Assembly: GCF_003885045.1 (NCBI RefSeq)
Contig: NZ_RHJS01000002.1
Location: 4,457,302 to 4,521,301, forward strand
Source of the DNA: Schaedlerella arabinosiphila
GTDB lineage: Bacteria > Bacillota > Clostridia > Lachnospirales > Lachnospiraceae
Length of the DNA stretch: 64,000 bases
Direction: 5' to 3'
Shown: positions 17,381 to 25,648 of the stretch, one piece after another
Layout of the letters: every line of letters starts with the position of its first letter
How positions within the stretch are numbered: position 1 is the stretch's first letter
Notes under the pieces: generated by a model
Told to the model about the DNA's origin: nothing
Database searches by the model: none
What the model saw: only the letters and a program-made list of their open reading frames with translations
Translations under genes and position numbers: made by a program

Positions 17381-18924
17381 ACGCTCTCACTTCCTTCCCC
17401 TTCTGTTTCTGTGTGCGCTCTCTTCGCGCTGTACTGCATAATCCGTTCCTCCGTGGCCTCCCTGCCGCTGATCTGGCCGGATATCCTGCCCTCATACATA
17501 ATGTAGATCTCATCAGACAATCCGATCAGTTCCATCATATCGCTGGTAAAGATGACCACGCTTACCCCCTGTCTGGTCAGTTCCCGGATCAAAGCATAAA
17601 TCTCCAGTTTGCTCTGTACATCCACTCCCCTGGTAGGCTCATTCAGATATAAAATCTCCGGATTCGTTTTGATCCATTTCGAAAATACGATTTTTTGCTG
17701 GTTTCCGCCTGACAGCCTGGATACCTTCATCCTCGGATGGCCCACCTTGATCCCGAGCTGCCGGATTCCCTCTTCAGTATCCTTGTCTTCCGCCTTCTTA
17801 TTCATAAATCCGAACCGGGAATTTTTTTTCAGCACCATGGACAAAATATTTTCCCTCACAGACAATGCCAGACAAAGCCCCTCCGACTTCCTGTCCTCGG
17901 GCACAAATGAGATCTTATGCCTGATCGCATCGGCCGGGGAATGGATCTTCACTTTTTTCCCATCGATGAAATAATCCCCGCCGGTAAACCGGGCCAGTCC
18001 GAACAGCGCTCTGCTCAGCTCCCGCTGCCCCTGCCCTTCCAGCCCTCCGATCCCGACAATGGTTCCCTCCGGCACATCAATATTGATCCCTCTCACACGG
18101 GTTCCCACCGCTCCGTTCCTGATCGAAACCTTTATCCTCTCCGCTTTGTCTTTTCGCCTCTCCGGGTATACATTTTTAAAATCACGTCCCACCATCTTGC
18201 TGATCAGAAGTTCCTCAGTCGTCTCTGAGAGAGGGGCCTCAAATACAAATCTTCCGTCCTTTAATACGACCACCTGGTCGCAGGTCTTATAGATATCCTC
18301 CATCCGGTGGCTGATCATGATCACCGAGATGTTCCTTTCCAGGATCTTTTTTATAAAGCCGAACAAGATCTCAGACTCTTCCTTATTCAGGCTGGATGTC
18401 GGCTCATCGAAAATAAAGATCCGCGGGTTTGACGACCATGCCTTTGCAATCTCCGTAATCTGGCATTCCGCGGGAGACAGGTCGCAGACCATGGCATATA
18501 CGTCCATCTCATATCCGATCTCCTGCAGGATTTCTTTTGCCTGCTCGTGCAGCTTTTTCTGGTCGATCCAGATTCCCTTTCCCGGCTCCCTTCCCAGCAT
18601 GATGTTCTCTCCCACCGTCATCTCCTCCATCAGGCTGAGCTCCTGGTGCGCGAATGCGATTCCTTTCTCCCTGGCATCCACCGAGCTGCGGAACGAGACC
18701 GCCTTCCCGTCCAGCTCGATCGTACCGTCAGAAGGCTGCAATCCGCCGCTGATCATATTCATCAGGGTCGATTTTCCGGCCCCGTTCTCCCCTACAAGGG
18801 CAATCGCGCTTCCTTCCCTGCAGGTAATCGATACATCTTCCAATACAATATTTCCGTTAAATTGCTTGGATAAATTTTTTCCTGTTAAAATCGTTCTTCC
18901 GTTTTTCACATACGCTCCCTCCAT
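17377..18924 (-). CDS. RbsA-type sugar ABC transporter ATPase (two nucleotide-binding domains)
   Basis: A 515-residue duplicated ATPase. The first domain has Walker A GENGAGKST and Walker B FDEPTSSL; the second has a degenerate P-loop region (GIGGLEGQGQRE) but a good signature LSGGNQQKI and Walker B-like YLNEPTRGVD, as is usual for RbsA/MglA proteins. It energises uptake with the two permeases. It follows the binding-protein gene after a 134-base spacer holding two strong hairpins, a typical way to make less ATPase than binding protein. Confidence 0.9.
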   Translation of the reverse strand: MEGAYVKNGRTILTGKNLSKQFNGNIVLEDVSITCREGSAIALVGENGAGKSTLMNMISGGLQPSDGTIELDGKAVSFRSSVDAREKGIAFAHQELSLMEEMTVGENIMLGREPGKGIWIDQKKLHEQAKEILQEIGYEMDVYAMVCDLSPAECQITEIAKAWSSNPRIFIFDEPTSSLNKEESEILFGFIKKILERNISVIMISHRMEDIYKTCDQVVVLKDGRFVFEAPLSETTEELLISKMVGRDFKNVYPERRKDKAERIKVSIRNGAVGTRVRGINIDVPEGTIVGIGGLEGQGQRELSRALFGLARFTGGDYFIDGKKVKIHSPADAIRHKISFVPEDRKSEGLCLALSVRENILSMVLKKNSRFGFMNKKAEDKDTEEGIRQLGIKVGHPRMKVSRLSGGNQQKIVFSKWIKTNPEILYLNEPTRGVDVQSKLEIYALIRELTRQGVSVVIFTSDMMELIGLSDEIYIMYEGRISGQISGREATEERIMQYSAKRAHTETEGEGSESV

Positions 18925-18945
18925 AAAAAGCCATGTAAAATCTCT

Positions 18946-19036
18946 GCAGCCTGCGCCGGCAATCCATTCAAAGGCTGAACTGCCGAGCAGGCTGCATGTG
19001 ATAACTGTGAATCAGCAGGGATTATCTGCTGTTCAC
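18946..19036 (-). promoter_or_regulatory. Two intercistronic hairpins between binding-protein and ATPase genes
   Basis: 18946-18995 pairs GCAGCCTGC with GCAGGCTGC and continues inward with a CCGGCA/TGCCG segment. 19007-19036 pairs GTGAATCAGCAG with CTGCTGTTCAC (one bulge). Neither ends in a T-run. They probably stabilise the upstream mRNA end or attenuate read-through, giving excess binding protein (inference). Confidence 0.6.
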
Positions 19037-19058
19037 GGCCGTGAATTGCAGCAGACGA

Positions 19059-20135
19059 TTATTTAAACACTTCTTTTAATACGTCCTCCGGCAATTCCGT
19101 TCCGCACCATACGTCGTCGGAAAGCTCCGGGAAATATGCTTCTTCCATCTCTTTGAGCCCCGCGATCGTTGCCACCGGATAGATGTTATCCTTCTTGACC
19201 TCTTCTCCATTCATCAGAGAAAGCGCGGTATCCAGTGCGACACGTGTCAGCCAGGTGGGCTTGCCTACGGCGATCCCTTCCATATTATTGTCCACACATG
19301 CCTTCAGATATCCGTTGTTATCCTCGCCGGTCATCGGCACCAGGTCTCTGCCTGCAGCCTGGAAGGATTCAATAGCTCCCAGTGTCATCGCTCCGCCCTG
19401 GGACCATACGCCGTCGATCTCCGGATATGTCGCCAGCAGGTCGGAAGCCACGGTTTTTGCTTTTGCGTAATCCCAATCCGCATCTTCATCCGCAACGATC
19501 TCAATGTCCGGATATTCTTCAAATACTTCCAGCGCGCCTTCCTGCCGGAGTGTGTTGGTGGAAAAACCGGAAATCCCTTCCAGCATGATCAGTTTTCCTT
19601 TGCCGTCCAACTGCTCTACCAGCCATTTTGCGCCGGTCGCCCCGAAATCCTTTTCGTCCACCGTGATCAGGGAATCATAGGAATCCCCGTCAATCGCTGC
19701 CGCCAGAAGAATCACCTTGATGCCCTCGTCCATTGCCTCCTGCAGTGTACTGTTCAATGCGGTGGTATCACATGGCGTCGTGATGATCACATCCACGCCC
19801 TGGGCGATCAGGTCCTCGATATTCGCAATCTGCTTCGTGATGTCATTGTCTGATTCCACATAAGTCACATCCACTTTGTCTGCATAATTGTTCTCCGCGT
19901 TCCACTTAAATTCCTGATAAAGCTGTACGGACCAGGAATTGCCAAGGAAATAAATATCATACCCGACCTTGATCTTCTCTTGTGTTCCTTCATCTGAGGA
20001 AGAGGACGCGCCCTCTCCTGACGTCTCTGCCTGGCTATCTTCCGATGAGCCTCCGCCGTTCCCTCCTGATGAACATCCCGCCAGTGACACGAGCAGCAGA
20101 CAGGCCATCGCTGCCGCAAGGATTCTCTTCTTCAT
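19059..20135 (-). CDS. Sugar-type ABC transporter substrate-binding lipoprotein
   Basis: A 358-residue periplasmic-binding-protein-4 (RbsB/LacI-like) protein. It has an N-terminal lipoprotein signal MKKRILAAAMACLLLVSLAGC; the lipobox LAGC is followed by a Ser/Gly-rich linker. Segments QGVDVIITTPCDTTALN and GVWSQGGAMTLGAIESFQ are typical of the fold. The start at 20135 is chosen because AGGAGG lies just before it and the signal begins there. It is the first gene of the operon, under the promoter at 20170-20198. The ligand is unknown. Confidence 0.9.
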   Translation of the reverse strand: MKKRILAAAMACLLLVSLAGCSSGGNGGGSSEDSQAETSGEGASSSSDEGTQEKIKVGYDIYFLGNSWSVQLYQEFKWNAENNYADKVDVTYVESDNDITKQIANIEDLIAQGVDVIITTPCDTTALNSTLQEAMDEGIKVILLAAAIDGDSYDSLITVDEKDFGATGAKWLVEQLDGKGKLIMLEGISGFSTNTLRQEGALEVFEEYPDIEIVADEDADWDYAKAKTVASDLLATYPEIDGVWSQGGAMTLGAIESFQAAGRDLVPMTGEDNNGYLKACVDNNMEGIAVGKPTWLTRVALDTALSLMNGEEVKKDNIYPVATIAGLKEMEEAYFPELSDDVWCGTELPEDVLKEVFK

Positions 20136-20169
20136 AATGTTTCCTCCTTTTTCTTTTTTTGTTATGTGA

Positions 20170-20198
20170 ATTATATCATTGTATGGTTGACTAGTCAA
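20170..20198 (-). promoter_or_regulatory. Promoter of the catabolic operon
   Basis: Minus strand TTGACT, exactly 17 bases, TATAAT, 35 bases before the binding-protein start. The -35 lies inside the perfect palindrome TTGACTAGTCAA, so the bound regulator should block RNA polymerase. Confidence 0.85.
20187..20198. promoter_or_regulatory. GntR/UTRA operator O1
   Basis: Perfect 12-base palindrome TTGACTAGTCAA over the -35 of the operon promoter. It resembles HutC/YvoA-type GntR sites. Regulation by the adjacent GntR protein is inferred. Confidence 0.7.
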
Positions 20199-20281
20199 GT
20201 ACAAAATGTTATAATGTAACCATATTATTTGACATTTTAAAAAATAGTATGATTATTTTATTCCTGTAGCTGATTCATTTG

Positions 20282-20293
20282 TTGACCAATCAA
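20282..20293. promoter_or_regulatory. GntR/UTRA operator O2
   Basis: TTGACCAATCAA, sharing ten of twelve bases with O1 and followed by GT as O1 is. It covers the -35 of the regulator's own promoter, 95 bases from O1, which suggests autoregulation. Confidence 0.6.
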
Positions 20294-20310
20294 GTTGTCA
20301 ATGTTATCAT
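20282..20310 (+). promoter_or_regulatory. Promoter of the GntR regulator gene
   Basis: TTGACC, 17 bases, TATCAT, about 95 bases before the regulator start. A small hairpin (GTTACT with AGTAAC) lies in the leader near 20330-20350. Confidence 0.65.
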
Positions 20311-20404
20311 TGAACCAGGCGATAAATACCGTTACTATTCGCAGTAACTAACTATCATATTTTGTGCCAGGTTCAAACTTAAAAAGGCAGGGAGAATAAA
20401 ACAA

Positions 20405-21178
20405 ATGCAGGGACAGGATAATTATTTACCACATTATGTAAAAATCAAGCAGCACTTACGGCATCTGATTACGGAAGCCCAGCCGCATGCGCAAATGCCC
20501 AGCGAGCTGGAGCTGGCAAGGCAGTTTGAGGTGAGCCGCGGCACAGCCAAACAGGCGATCATGGATCTGGTTTATGAAGGACTGTTGTATCGAAAACAGG
20601 GAAAAGGCACTTTTGTCTCCGAACGTATCGCGCGTGTCTACGATAACCTTCCTTCCTTTACCGAAGATATCAAACGCGCCGGACATGTTTCAACCAGCAG
20701 GCTGCTTGGTTTTTCACAGACTGCTCCCGCCCCCAGGGCCAAGATTTTCTTTTCATTGAATGATCAGGAACATGTCATTCGGTACAAGCGGCTGGTATCA
20801 GACAATTACCGGCCCGTCGCTCTGGTTATCAGCTTTTTGAATCCTCATCTCTACGAGGGGCTGCAGGCGTCCGACATCGGAGATTCCCTTTACGATACGC
20901 TCCGCAATAAATACGGATATGCGCCGGCCAGAGCCAAAGATACCTACAGCTTTGTAAATATCTCACCCCACACCGCGAAGCTGCTGAACTGCAATGAGAA
21001 CGACTATGTATGCTACTCGGAGCGTCTTGGATACCTGGATGACAAAACCCCGGCCGAATTTGTAGAGAGTTATATTCGGTCTGATTATTTCCGGCTGGAG
21101 CTTTCATTCGGCATGGACGGCACCGCACCCGCAACCCCTCAGATTCTTTGCAGAATGCCGCCGTCCGCCTCTGATTAG
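20405..21178 (+). CDS. GntR-family transcriptional regulator, UTRA (HutC) subfamily
   Basis: A 257-residue cytosolic repressor. The N-terminal winged helix contains ELARQFEVSRGTAKQAIMDL (about 37-56) and the wing RKQGKGTFVSE. A UTRA ligand-binding domain follows from about residue 85. It is divergent from the transporter operon and should bind TTGACYARTCAA boxes at both promoters, releasing them when the imported compound or its phosphate binds (inference). A GGGAG lies ten bases before ATG. Confidence 0.88.
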   Translation: MQGQDNYLPHYVKIKQHLRHLITEAQPHAQMPSELELARQFEVSRGTAKQAIMDLVYEGLLYRKQGKGTFVSERIARVYDNLPSFTEDIKRAGHVSTSRLLGFSQTAPAPRAKIFFSLNDQEHVIRYKRLVSDNYRPVALVISFLNPHLYEGLQASDIGDSLYDTLRNKYGYAPARAKDTYSFVNISPHTAKLLNCNENDYVCYSERLGYLDDKTPAEFVESYIRSDYFRLELSFGMDGTAPATPQILCRMPPSASD

Positions 21179-21185
21179 ATACTCT

Positions 21186-21226
21186 GGAAGCACGGAAGCT
21201 TCTCTTTTGCCTTCACGCTTCCTTTG
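21186..21226 (+). terminator. Weak terminator-like hairpin after gntR
   Basis: GGAAGC near 21186 pairs with GCTTCC near 21222, with an imperfect interior and a short T-run. Read-through into ridA is likely. Confidence 0.3.
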
Positions 21227-21261
21227 TATAAAACGGTGTTCCGGAGATATTGTTCGCACGG

Positions 21262-21284
21262 TGCCGTGCATTCACCGCACGGCA
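21262..21284 (+). promoter_or_regulatory. Hairpin in the ridA leader
   Basis: Perfect eight-base stem TGCCGTGC / GCACGGCA with a seven-base loop, 95 bases before the ridA start and without a T-run. Role unknown. Confidence 0.4.
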
Positions 21285-21378
21285 TCCGGCCAATTCCGTG
21301 ATGGGGCAGACAGCTTTTCCATACAGAATGCAAAGCTTTCCGGCTGCACCGAATATAAAAGAAAAGAGGATGTATCGT

Positions 21379-21840
21379 ATGGCAAATGTGTATGAAAAAA
21401 TGAAAGAACTCGGGATTCAGCTTCCAAAACCAGGACCGGCCGGAGGGATCTATACTCCCGTCATGGAGTTCGGTTCCAATCTGTTATACATGAGCGGCTG
21501 CGGCCCCCAGGGTGAGACCACCTTCGAGGGAAAGCTTGGAGCCGATCTGACACTGGAAGAAGGCCAGCAGGCTGCCCGTAATTGTATACTCAATCTGCTG
21601 GCCAATCTGGAAGCGAAAACAGGAGACCTGAACAAAATCAAGCGTTTTGTAAAGGTACTTGCTTTCGTAGCCAGTGATGATTCCTTCACCCAGCAGCCCC
21701 AGGTAGCAAACGGCGGCAGTCAGCTTCTTTTGGACCTGTTCGGCGAATCAGCCGGAAAGCCCGCACGCAGCGCGGTCGGAGTCAATGTCCTGCCCGGAAA
21801 TATCCCGGTAGAGATAGAAATGCTTGTGGAATTGAACTAA
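21379..21840 (+). CDS. RidA family enamine/imine deaminase
   Basis: A 153-residue protein of the YjgF/YER057c/UK114 family. Its members are trimeric and hydrolyse reactive 2-aminoacrylate-type imines to oxoacids and ammonia. Family segments include LLYMSGCGPQ, GKLGADLTLEEGQQAARNC and SAVGVNVLPGNIPVEIEM; the arginine of the usual R-(x)-A/V motif is present (ARSAVG). The ATG at 21379 is preceded by AGAGGA at eight bases. It is about 25 residues longer at the N-terminus than short RidA proteins. Its position after gntR fits clean-up for the DSD1-like enzyme across the divergent promoter. Confidence 0.88.
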   Translation: MANVYEKMKELGIQLPKPGPAGGIYTPVMEFGSNLLYMSGCGPQGETTFEGKLGADLTLEEGQQAARNCILNLLANLEAKTGDLNKIKRFVKVLAFVASDDSFTQQPQVANGGSQLLLDLFGESAGKPARSAVGVNVLPGNIPVEIEMLVELN

Positions 21841-21887
21841 AAAATAAGGCTGTTGCACTGCTTACAGTGTTTCAGCCTTATTTTTAT
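21841..21887 (+). terminator. Terminator after ridA
   Basis: AAAATAAGGCTG pairs with CAGCCTTATTTT around an inner ACTG/CAGT stem and is followed by T's, immediately after the ridA stop. Confidence 0.92.
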
Positions 21888-21965
21888 CTGTTCGCCGCTG
21901 TTCACATCTACGGTGTTCACAGCAGCCTATCGTAAGATCTTTTCCACTTTTTCCAGCAGAACCAA

Positions 21966-21994
21966 TTGACATGCACCCCATAATTGCATAAAAT
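21966..21994 (+). promoter_or_regulatory. Strong sigma-A promoter for the DUF1015 gene
   Basis: Consensus TTGACA, 17 bases, TAAAAT, about 70 bases before the start codon. Confidence 0.8.
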
Positions 21995-22063
21995 AAGAAG
22001 GCATGCAATACGTCTGCCGGATACGGCATAAGATTGTGCAATACAGAAAAGGAGCAACCATTT

Positions 22064-23293
22064 ATGGCAACCATTCGTCCTTTCAGAAGCGTGCGGCCGT
22101 CAGAGGAAAAAGCCTCCTCCATCGCCGCCCTCCCCTACGACGTTTACAATCGGGCAGAAGCCAAAGAGATTGTCAGGCAGAACCCCCTTTCTTTTTTAAA
22201 AATAGACCGGCCCGAGACTCAGTTTCCGGATGACACGGACATATATTCCCAGCAGGTTTACGAGCGCGCCCGGGACACCCTCCAGGAAATGCTCTCGGCC
22301 GGGGAGTTTATCGAAGATCCCCAGCCCTGCTATTATCTCTACGCCCTGACCTATGCCGGGCGCACCCAGACCGGCATTGTAGGATGTGCATCCATCGACG
22401 ATTATCTGGACGGAACCATCCGCAGGCACGAGGACACCAAAGAAGAAAAAGAACTGGACCGGATTCGGCATGTAGACACCATGAGCGCCCAGACCGGCCC
22501 TATTTTTCTGACCTACCGGCCCCGGCCGGAATTAAAGCAGCTCACAGAAGCCGCGAAGAAAGCCCCGCCCCTCTATGATTTCACGGCAGAGGACGGCGTC
22601 CGTCATCAGGTATGGACACTCAGTCAGAATATAAAAACCGTTACGGAATTATTTTCCCAGGTTGGGCATATTTATATCGCAGACGGCCATCATCGGGCCG
22701 CATCCGCCGTAAAAGCCGGACTCCGGCGCAGAGAAGCCCATCCCGGCTATACCGGGGACGAGGAATTTAACTACTTCCTCTCCGTGCTGTTTCCCGCGGA
22801 CGAGCTGAAGATCTGCGACTATAACCGTGTCGTAACCGGATGGAACGGACACACACGGGAAGAACTGCTGGATGCCCTCGCTGTCCGCTTTGATATCCGG
22901 GAGCTGTCCCATTCCCGTCACCCCCGGCAGAAGGGTGAGATTACTATGTATATCGGCGGCGCCTGGTACGCGCTTACGGCCCATGCAGACCTGTACACCC
23001 ATGATCCGGTTCATGACCTGGACGTATCCATCCTGCAGCAAATGGTTCTCGACCCGCTGTTCGGTATTCAGGACCCCAGGACCGATCCCCGGATTCAATT
23101 CGTAGGCGGAATCCGCGGGCTGGAAGAACTTGTTCGGCTCTCAGACGAAGAAGGAGAGCATGCGGCATTTGCCATGTATCCCACTTCCATGGAGGAGCTG
23201 CTCTCAGTGGCTGATTCCGGCCGCCTGATGCCGCCGAAGTCCACCTGGTTTGAGCCCAAGCTGCGGAGCGGATTATTCATCCATCGTTTTTGA
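22064..23293 (+). CDS. DUF1015 family protein
   Basis: A 409-residue soluble protein starting MATIRPFRSVRP, with ALPYDVYNRAEA, YIADGHHRAASA and the later LDVSILQQMVLDPLFGI, which are hallmark segments of DUF1015. The biochemical function is not established; in related genomes such genes often lie beside serine/phosphoglycerate dehydrogenase genes, but not here. The start is taken at 22064 (GGAG nine bases upstream) rather than an upstream ATG lacking a ribosome site. The conserved DGHHR segment may form an active or metal site (inference). Confidence 0.87.
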   Translation: MATIRPFRSVRPSEEKASSIAALPYDVYNRAEAKEIVRQNPLSFLKIDRPETQFPDDTDIYSQQVYERARDTLQEMLSAGEFIEDPQPCYYLYALTYAGRTQTGIVGCASIDDYLDGTIRRHEDTKEEKELDRIRHVDTMSAQTGPIFLTYRPRPELKQLTEAAKKAPPLYDFTAEDGVRHQVWTLSQNIKTVTELFSQVGHIYIADGHHRAASAVKAGLRRREAHPGYTGDEEFNYFLSVLFPADELKICDYNRVVTGWNGHTREELLDALAVRFDIRELSHSRHPRQKGEITMYIGGAWYALTAHADLYTHDPVHDLDVSILQQMVLDPLFGIQDPRTDPRIQFVGGIRGLEELVRLSDEEGEHAAFAMYPTSMEELLSVADSGRLMPPKSTWFEPKLRSGLFIHRF

Positions 23294-23300
23294 TCCGCAG

Positions 23301-23379
23301 TCCGGACGGCCATAACAGTGTGCCCAAGGGCACCCCATTATGACCATTCGGCCGTTTCACAAGGTACAATGGGATGCAC
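23301..23379. repeat. Copy of the 46-bp intergenic repeat (inverted)
   Basis: The reverse complement contains CCTTGTGAAACGGCCGAATG and GGGGTGCCCTTGGG as in the tandem array at 8247-8370, with a second truncated palindrome arm (ATGGCCGTCCGG). It fills the space between DUF1015 and map. Confidence 0.8.
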
Positions 23380-23459
23380 TTCTATGATACATTCAAATTA
23401 AGGAATACAGACATATGCTAAATCATATCATTCGTAAATGGAAAAGAGAGGTAATGAAA

Positions 23460-24323
23460 ATGCAGCGAAATGATCCATGCTGGTGCGGAAGCGGCAGGAA
23501 ATATAAAAAATGCCACATGCCGATTGAGGAAAGAATCTTGTTACATGCCGATCGGGGCGAGATCGTTCCTAAGAGGGAACTCTTAAAGACCCCCTTCCAG
23601 ATCCAGAAGATCAAGGAAAGCGCCGCCTTAAATACGGCCGTTCTGGATGAGGTGGCAAAGCATATCCGCATCGGCATGAGCACCGCAGAGATTGACCGGA
23701 TCGTATATGATTTTACCACCAGCCACGGCGGAATCCCGGCACCGCTCCACTATCAGGGCTTTCCCAAAAGCGTATGTACCTCCATCAACAACGAAGTCTG
23801 CCACGGCATCCCGGATGAAAACATCATTCTCGAGGAGGGGGACATCGTCAATGTAGACGTTTCCACCAGCCTGAACGGCTATTACTCCGACGCGTCCCGC
23901 ATGTTCACCCTGGGAAAGATTTCCGAACGCGCCGAGCGCATCATCCGCGTCACTGAGGAATGCGTCCATCTGGGCCTTGCCCAGGCAAAACCCTGGGGAC
24001 ATTTAGGCGACATCGCCGACGCCATCAACTCCCATGCCCAGGCAAACGGCTATTCCGTGGTGGAGGAGATCGGCGGCCATGGAATCGGACTGGAATTTCA
24101 CGAAGAGCCATTTGTCAGCTACGTGACCCCCAAGGGCAGCGAAATGCTCCTGGTGCCCGGCATGATGTTCACCATTGAACCCATGATCAATGAAGGCAGC
24201 CCGGATTTCTTCGTAGACGAAGACAACGACTGGACCGTGTACACCATCGACGACGGACTGTCCGCCCAGATTGAATACATGGTGCTGATCACCCAGGACG
24301 GCGCCGAAATCATCTCCAAATAG
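23460..24323 (+). CDS. map: Type I methionine aminopeptidase with N-terminal SEC-C zinc motif
   Basis: A 287-residue enzyme that removes the initiator Met from nascent proteins. It begins with a SEC-C zinc finger, CWCGSGRKYKKC (about 6-17), then an M24 pita-bread domain. Metal ligands are seen in NVDVSTSLNGYYSDAS (two Asp), GHGIGLEFHEEP (His) and FTIEPMIN (Glu), with a final Glu in QIEYMVLI. The start at MQRNDP is chosen because AGAGG lies eight bases before it. SEC-C extended MAPs are common in Clostridia and may dock on ribosomes (family knowledge). Confidence 0.93.
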   Translation: MQRNDPCWCGSGRKYKKCHMPIEERILLHADRGEIVPKRELLKTPFQIQKIKESAALNTAVLDEVAKHIRIGMSTAEIDRIVYDFTTSHGGIPAPLHYQGFPKSVCTSINNEVCHGIPDENIILEEGDIVNVDVSTSLNGYYSDASRMFTLGKISERAERIIRVTEECVHLGLAQAKPWGHLGDIADAINSHAQANGYSVVEEIGGHGIGLEFHEEPFVSYVTPKGSEMLLVPGMMFTIEPMINEGSPDFFVDEDNDWTVYTIDDGLSAQIEYMVLITQDGAEIISK

Positions 24324-24335
24324 TCCTCCGCTGTG

Positions 24336-24382
24336 GGCATGCGGGATATGAACACCTTAAAGGGATAAATCTCCCGCATGCC
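24336..24382. other. Long inverted repeat after map
   Basis: GGCATGCGGGA and TCCCGCATGCC form a perfect 11-base stem with a 25-base loop and no T-run on either strand. It may be a remnant end of an inserted element or an mRNA 3' stabiliser. Confidence 0.5.
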
Positions 24383-24418
24383 AAAAAGCGGTTTTGTTGT
24401 GGCCATCCGGCCAGGAGT

Positions 24419-24964
24419 AAGTAGTAAGTTAAATTCCCCTTTGTCAACTACCAAAGCCAAATCCGCTACATCTCTGCTCTGCAAAAACAAAGGCAGTAAT
24501 AACTGTATTTTTGCTTCTTTTGTCGATTTATCTGTATAAATATCTGCTCCATGTTCAGTAAGCAATCCTGTATTAAAGCACATGACCGATTTATCATCGG
24601 ATATTTCAATTTTATTTTCTGCTTTGATTCTATCATATGTATAACAAAGATAATTATATAATATCTGTTTATCAGATGTCCCCTTGTAATCCCATTTTTC
24701 TTCCTGAGCCATATTAGACAAAAATAATAACTTTTTTTGCAGTACTTCCCTAGCTCCCAAATAAGCATCTTACAGCAAACTATATTCAGGCTGATATTTT
24801 AAATTTTCCACCATTAATCCCCCTCCGTTTTTCGACATTACACAATATAACGCCCTATTATACAAGACTTTTAAGCCGGCTGCATTGTAGATATCTTTAT
24901 TCCCGAAAATGGATTTCCTGTTTTCCTGAAGCTCCCTCGTAAAATCCAGCGTTTCACCGATTAT
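24419..24964 (-). pseudogene. Decayed DUF3825 gene
   Basis: The reading frame is open from about 24964 but is cut by an in-frame TAA at 24772-24770. It then resumes with DAYLGAREVLQKKLLFLSNM and ILYNYLCYTYDRIKAENKI, typical of DUF3825. After CFNTGLLTEHGADIYTDK the usual middle (roughly 100 residues) is absent and the frame jumps to IQLLLPLFLQSRDVADLALV, a segment from the family's C-terminal half. It then runs into unrelated sequence and the hairpin. A GGAGGGGG ribosome site still precedes the ATG at 24814. At least one nonsense change, an internal deletion and a lost C-terminus mark it as dead. Confidence 0.75.
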
Positions 24965-25030
24965 TCAATGATAACAGCCCCCTTCTTAAAACACGATACA
25001 AGCATTCATACAAGTTCCCCTCCGCCAGCT

Positions 25031-25627
25031 CTACACAAATTTCCTCACCCGCAGCTCCACTCCCAGCGATTCCGCCAGCTTCCGGCTGTCCTCAATCTCC
25101 TTCTCCGGCAGTACATCCACCACCGTCATCTTCACCTGCGGTATACGCTTCCCGCACTCCGCCGCAAATGCCAGCATCCCCTCAAACGCATCCTCAAACT
25201 GCGGCCTCGTAACCTCCAGATACGCCTCCTTATTCGGCGCGTTCAGACTGATCGAAATAGAATCCACCACCTCCGCAAGCAGCGGCACAATATCCCTCTT
25301 ATGATACAGATTTCCCAGTCCGTTCGTATTCACCCGGATTTTCAATCCGTATTTCTCCTTCGCGTACCTGGCCGACTCCACCAGATTTTCCAATGCACAG
25401 GTCGGTTCCCCGTAGCCGCAGTAGACCATCTCCCTCCTGCCTGTAAAGTCAAATCCGTCCATCGCCGCTTTAATCTCCTCCAGCTCCGGATCTCTCTCAT
25501 GCCACAGCGTATCCGCATCCCCCACCCCGTCATGATGGCTGCGGATGCAGAACCGGCAGCTGCAGTCGCACTTATTTGTCAGATTTACATACACCTGATC
25601 CTGATACTTATACAAAATCTCCGCCAT
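25031..25627 (-). CDS. TatD-associated radical SAM protein
   Basis: A 198-residue radical SAM protein with the cluster motif CDCSCRFC (Cys at 20, 24, 27 by the CxxxCxxC pattern), the SAM-binding CGYGEPT and RVNTNGLGN. It matches the short family found next to or fused with TatD nucleases (TIGR04038-type). No TatD gene is adjacent. The stop of the upstream S-component gene is about 20 bases away, so the two are probably co-transcribed. The reaction is unknown. Confidence 0.82.
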   Translation of the reverse strand: MAEILYKYQDQVYVNLTNKCDCSCRFCIRSHHDGVGDADTLWHERDPELEEIKAAMDGFDFTGRREMVYCGYGEPTCALENLVESARYAKEKYGLKIRVNTNGLGNLYHKRDIVPLLAEVVDSISISLNAPNKEAYLEVTRPQFEDAFEGMLAFAAECGKRIPQVKMTVVDVLPEKEIEDSRKLAESLGVELRVRKFV

Positions 25628-25648
25628 TTTTCCTCACCTTTCCTCAAA

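Noticed and set aside
23294..23459. Separate promoter for map
   Set aside because: A TATGAT near 23385 has no -35 at a sensible distance; most of the gap is the dispersed repeat.
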